Positions 61,932 through 64,000 of a stretch of 64,000 bases of DNA are shown here, piece by piece (the stretch's first letter is position 1; each line of letters begins with the position of its first letter). The DNA comes from Algibacter sp. (GTDB lineage Bacteria; Bacteroidota; Bacteroidia; Flavobacteriales; Flavobacteriaceae), in assembly GCF_029245835.1 (NCBI RefSeq), contig NZ_JAQWOO010000059.1, forward strand, positions 1 to 64,000, given 5' to 3'. The notes beneath the pieces were generated by a model. That model was not told the origin of the DNA, searched no databases, and saw only the letters and a program-made list of their open reading frames with translations. Position numbers and translations under genes: made by a program.

Positions 61932-63212
61932 TTATAAACCAGTTGCTACAGTATATTTACCACGCTCTAAAATTAAAGTATCCCTAACATTTAGCTCACG
62001 GTATACATTTATTGGGCTTAATGCACCTCCTGTGTCTAGACGTGACTTTTCTAACAACGGTCTGACGTCCGTTCTATAAGCACCCTGTAAAATTTCCTGA
62101 CATTTTACCACGTCGTTGTCTAATTGTGCTGTTTTTAAAGCTTTCTGATCAATCAACAGCGCTTTTGCGTAAGCTTCCTGAATTGCTTCTAGTGATTGTA
62201 TCAAATCTTCTAGTGGATCTTTTACATTATGGCTAGCATCAATCATCCAAGCCAAATCAGGGTTTTGAGGGTTGTTTTTCATACCATACACCAACTCATT
62301 AAAGATTAAGAATAAGGCGTAAGGCTTGATACTTCCTACGGTTAAATCATCATCTCCATACTTACTATCATTAAAGTGGAAACCTCCCAACTTACCTTTT
62401 AACTGTAAAATTGATACAATTTGCTCAATATTTGAGTTTGGTAAGTGATGTCCTAAATCTACTAAGGTATAAGCTTTATCTCCGCAACCATTAGCCAACA
62501 TCAAAGATGCGCCCCAATCCTGAATTACCGTACTATAAAAGTTTGGTTCATAAGGTTTATACTCTACCAACAACTTCCAGTCATCAGGTAATCCTTTATA
62601 AATATCTATTAAACTATCTTGTGTGTTCTGAAAAGCTGTTTGGAAATTATTTTGTCCAGGAAAGCAAGAACCATCCGCCAACCAAACGGTTAAAGCTTTT
62701 GAACCTAGTTTGTCTCCTATTTTAATAACATCTAAGTTATGCTGAATAGCTTGTTCACGTACAGCTTTACTTGTATTACTCAAAGAACCGTATTTATAGC
62801 TCTCTGGCGCATCCTTTTGATCTTGAAATGTGTTAGAATTTACAGCATCAAACTTTATATGTAAAGCATCTGCCTTTTCTTTGATGGCATTATAATCTGA
62901 TGGAATATCCCATGGAATATGTAAAGATACTGCTCCAGCAGTTTGTGTTAGACTATGCAAAATACCTATATCATCTATTTTTTGTTCAAGATTTGTAGGT
63001 TCTCCGTAAAACCCAAAACGCCCGAAACGAGTTCCCCCAGCTCCAAGTGCCCAACTGGGAACGGCCACTTGAAATTGGCTCAATCTTGAAATAATTGTGT
63101 TGACGTCACAACCATTTTTGGATAATTTGTTCGATAAAAAATCAAAACTCTCTTTATGACTTTCTAATCCTTTTTTATTTAAATCTAAGATTTTTTCTTT
63201 CTCTATTTTCAT
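61932..63212 (-). CDS. rhaI: L-rhamnose isomerase (RhaI type, TIM barrel)
   Basis: This 426-residue protein is of the Pseudomonas-type rhamnose isomerase family, converting L-rhamnose to L-rhamnulose with a Mn2+ ion. The key segments are WALGAGGTRFGRFGF, VWLADGSCFPGQ, LVEYKPYEP with a metal-binding Glu, DLGHHLP, GFHFNDSKYGDDD and DASHN. I use the ATG at 63212 (MKIEKEKI); the frame runs 17 codons further upstream through a hydrophobic stretch that resembles no family sequence. It is directly followed by rhaB (8 bases). Confidence 0.9.
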   Translation of the reverse strand: MKIEKEKILDLNKKGLESHKESFDFLSNKLSKNGCDVNTIISRLSQFQVAVPSWALGAGGTRFGRFGFYGEPTNLEQKIDDIGILHSLTQTAGAVSLHIPWDIPSDYNAIKEKADALHIKFDAVNSNTFQDQKDAPESYKYGSLSNTSKAVREQAIQHNLDVIKIGDKLGSKALTVWLADGSCFPGQNNFQTAFQNTQDSLIDIYKGLPDDWKLLVEYKPYEPNFYSTVIQDWGASLMLANGCGDKAYTLVDLGHHLPNSNIEQIVSILQLKGKLGGFHFNDSKYGDDDLTVGSIKPYALFLIFNELVYGMKNNPQNPDLAWMIDASHNVKDPLEDLIQSLEAIQEAYAKALLIDQKALKTAQLDNDVVKCQEILQGAYRTDVRPLLEKSRLDTGGALSPINVYRELNVRDTLILERGKYTVATGL

Positions 63213-63306
63213 AATTGAAATATTTAACGAATAAGAAAACTCTATAAAATATGTATATTTCATGGGAGTTTTCTTTTCTACTAAACTAAAACTAACTATT
63301 TAAATT

Positions 63307-64000
63307 TTATCTGACAAAGGCATTAGCCATACCCCCATCAACATTTATTATATTTCCTGTTGACTTATCTAAAATTCCTACTAAAGAGAAAACACCATTG
63401 GCAATATCTTCTGGTGTAATTATTTCATGAAGCAAGTTCCTTTTTGCATAAAATGCTGGTAATTCTTCAACAGTTATTCCATTGGCCTTTGCTCTACCTT
63501 CTGCCCAAGCTCCTTCCCAAATTTTACTTCCAACAATAACTCCATCAGGATTTACTGTATTTACTCTTACCTTATCCTTAGCTAATTCTGCCGCTAATAA
63601 ACGCACCATATGTTGTTGTGCTGCTTTAGCAGTACCATAGGCAACATTATTTGGGCCAGCAACTAATCCGTTTTTACTTGCAATAGCGATAAAATCTCCT
63701 CCTAAACCTTGTTTACGAACGATTCCTGCAAATTGCTTAGCTAAATCAAACTGACCTTTTACCAGTATGTTTTGCAAAATATTCCAGTCTTTATCTGTTG
63801 TATCTGATAAAGGCTTCGAAATTGCTAAACCTGCGCTATGAACAATAATATCTACACCTCCAAATTCTAAAACTGCTTTCTTATAAGCACCCTCTATAGA
63901 TACCGTATTTGTTACATCACAAACAGCATAAGTAGATACATCTCTTTGATAAGTAGCGTTTGCCTCTATTAAAGCTTCTTCATTAATATCTGTCAATACC
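63307..64000 (-). CDS. Bifunctional rhamnulose-1-phosphate aldolase/short-chain dehydrogenase, C-terminal part
   Basis: The frame is open to the window edge, so the gene continues beyond 64000 and only the C-terminal SDR domain is visible (231 codons). It has the SDR active-site Tyr/Lys in NNVAYGTAKAA, the catalytic Ser in AIASKNG, and the LLAAELAKDKVRVNTVNPDG block, ending GMANAFVR. This matches the dehydrogenase half of the bifunctional RhaD/RhaW proteins of Bacteroidetes (about 700 residues), which split rhamnulose-1-phosphate and process the lactaldehyde. It is 94 bases upstream of rhaI. Confidence 0.85.
   Translation of the reverse strand, partial: VLTDINEEALIEANATYQRDVSTYAVCDVTNTVSIEGAYKKAVLEFGGVDIIVHSAGLAISKPLSDTTDKDWNILQNILVKGQFDLAKQFAGIVRKQGLGGDFIAIASKNGLVAGPNNVAYGTAKAAQQHMVRLLAAELAKDKVRVNTVNPDGVIVGSKIWEGAWAEGRAKANGITVEELPAFYAKRNLLHEIITPEDIANGVFSLVGILDKSTGNIINVDGGMANAFVR

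Overview
The window looks like chromosomal DNA of a marine member of the Flavobacteriaceae (Bacteroidota). The base composition is AT-rich. Several promoters match the Bacteroidetes TTG-N19-TAnnTTTG form. The gene content includes GLPGLI proteins beside a TonB-dependent outer-membrane protein, DUF4290 upstream of murA, a START-like protein, a Bacteroidetes-type conjugative element and a polysaccharide-linked sulfatase/rhamnose locus. The species cannot be fixed from the sequence alone.

Region 1 (1-25.4 kb) is mostly housekeeping. It starts with an orphan C-terminal piece of GAPDH and continues with a secreted coiled-coil protein, tRNA-Tyr, a minus-strand operon (two GLPGLI paralogues then a TonB-type receptor), a deoxynucleoside kinase, an App1-like phosphatase, and two pyrophosphate-hydrolysing enzymes side by side (membrane pump hppA and soluble ppa). 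An M1 aminopeptidase, an SGNH hydrolase, and murA follow; MurA carries Asp instead of the fosfomycin-reactive Cys. Then come an ATPase-recQ pair bracketed by inverted copies of a dispersed intergenic repeat, fmt, an HU gene, yqgE, a class IV aminotransferase and a START-like protein, ending at tRNA-Met.

Region 2 (about 25.4-46.8 kb) is an integrated conjugative element of the Bacteroidetes CTn type, or its remnant. From the tRNA-Met side it holds a D-cysteine desulfhydrase-like PLP enzyme divergent from a membrane-bound LuxR regulator (cargo or chromosomal), RteC, an excisionase-like HTH gene with a structured leader, a DnaD/DnaC-like replication pair, a peptidoglycan amidase, the transfer operon (TraE, F, G, I, J, K, M, N plus a lipoprotein), and an opposing block with an AlbA_2/HTH protein, the coupling ATPase, relaxase, BfmA/BtgA accessory protein, JAB/RadC-like protein, SSB and a broken DUF932 gene. 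No integrase is visible anywhere in the window. A 446-base stretch rich in palindromes next to the mobilisation genes and a 729-base gene-free, hairpin-rich stretch are the best places to look for oriT, an origin or non-coding RNA.

Region 3 (46.8-64 kb), all on the minus strand, is an L-rhamnose and sulfated-polysaccharide utilisation locus. It has a bifunctional aldolase/dehydrogenase (cut by the window edge), rhamnose isomerase, rhamnulokinase, a tandem class II aldolase, an FMN lactate dehydrogenase, lactaldehyde dehydrogenase, an NCS1-type permease, an S1 sulfatase, a mutarotase-like lipoprotein of unknown function, a GH106-type alpha-L-rhamnosidase, an alpha/beta-hydrolase (candidate esterase) and a formylglycine-generating enzyme. 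Together these could desulfate and release rhamnose from an ulvan-like polymer and convert it through rhamnulose, rhamnulose-1-phosphate, lactaldehyde and lactate to pyruvate. No SusC/SusD pair lies inside the window.
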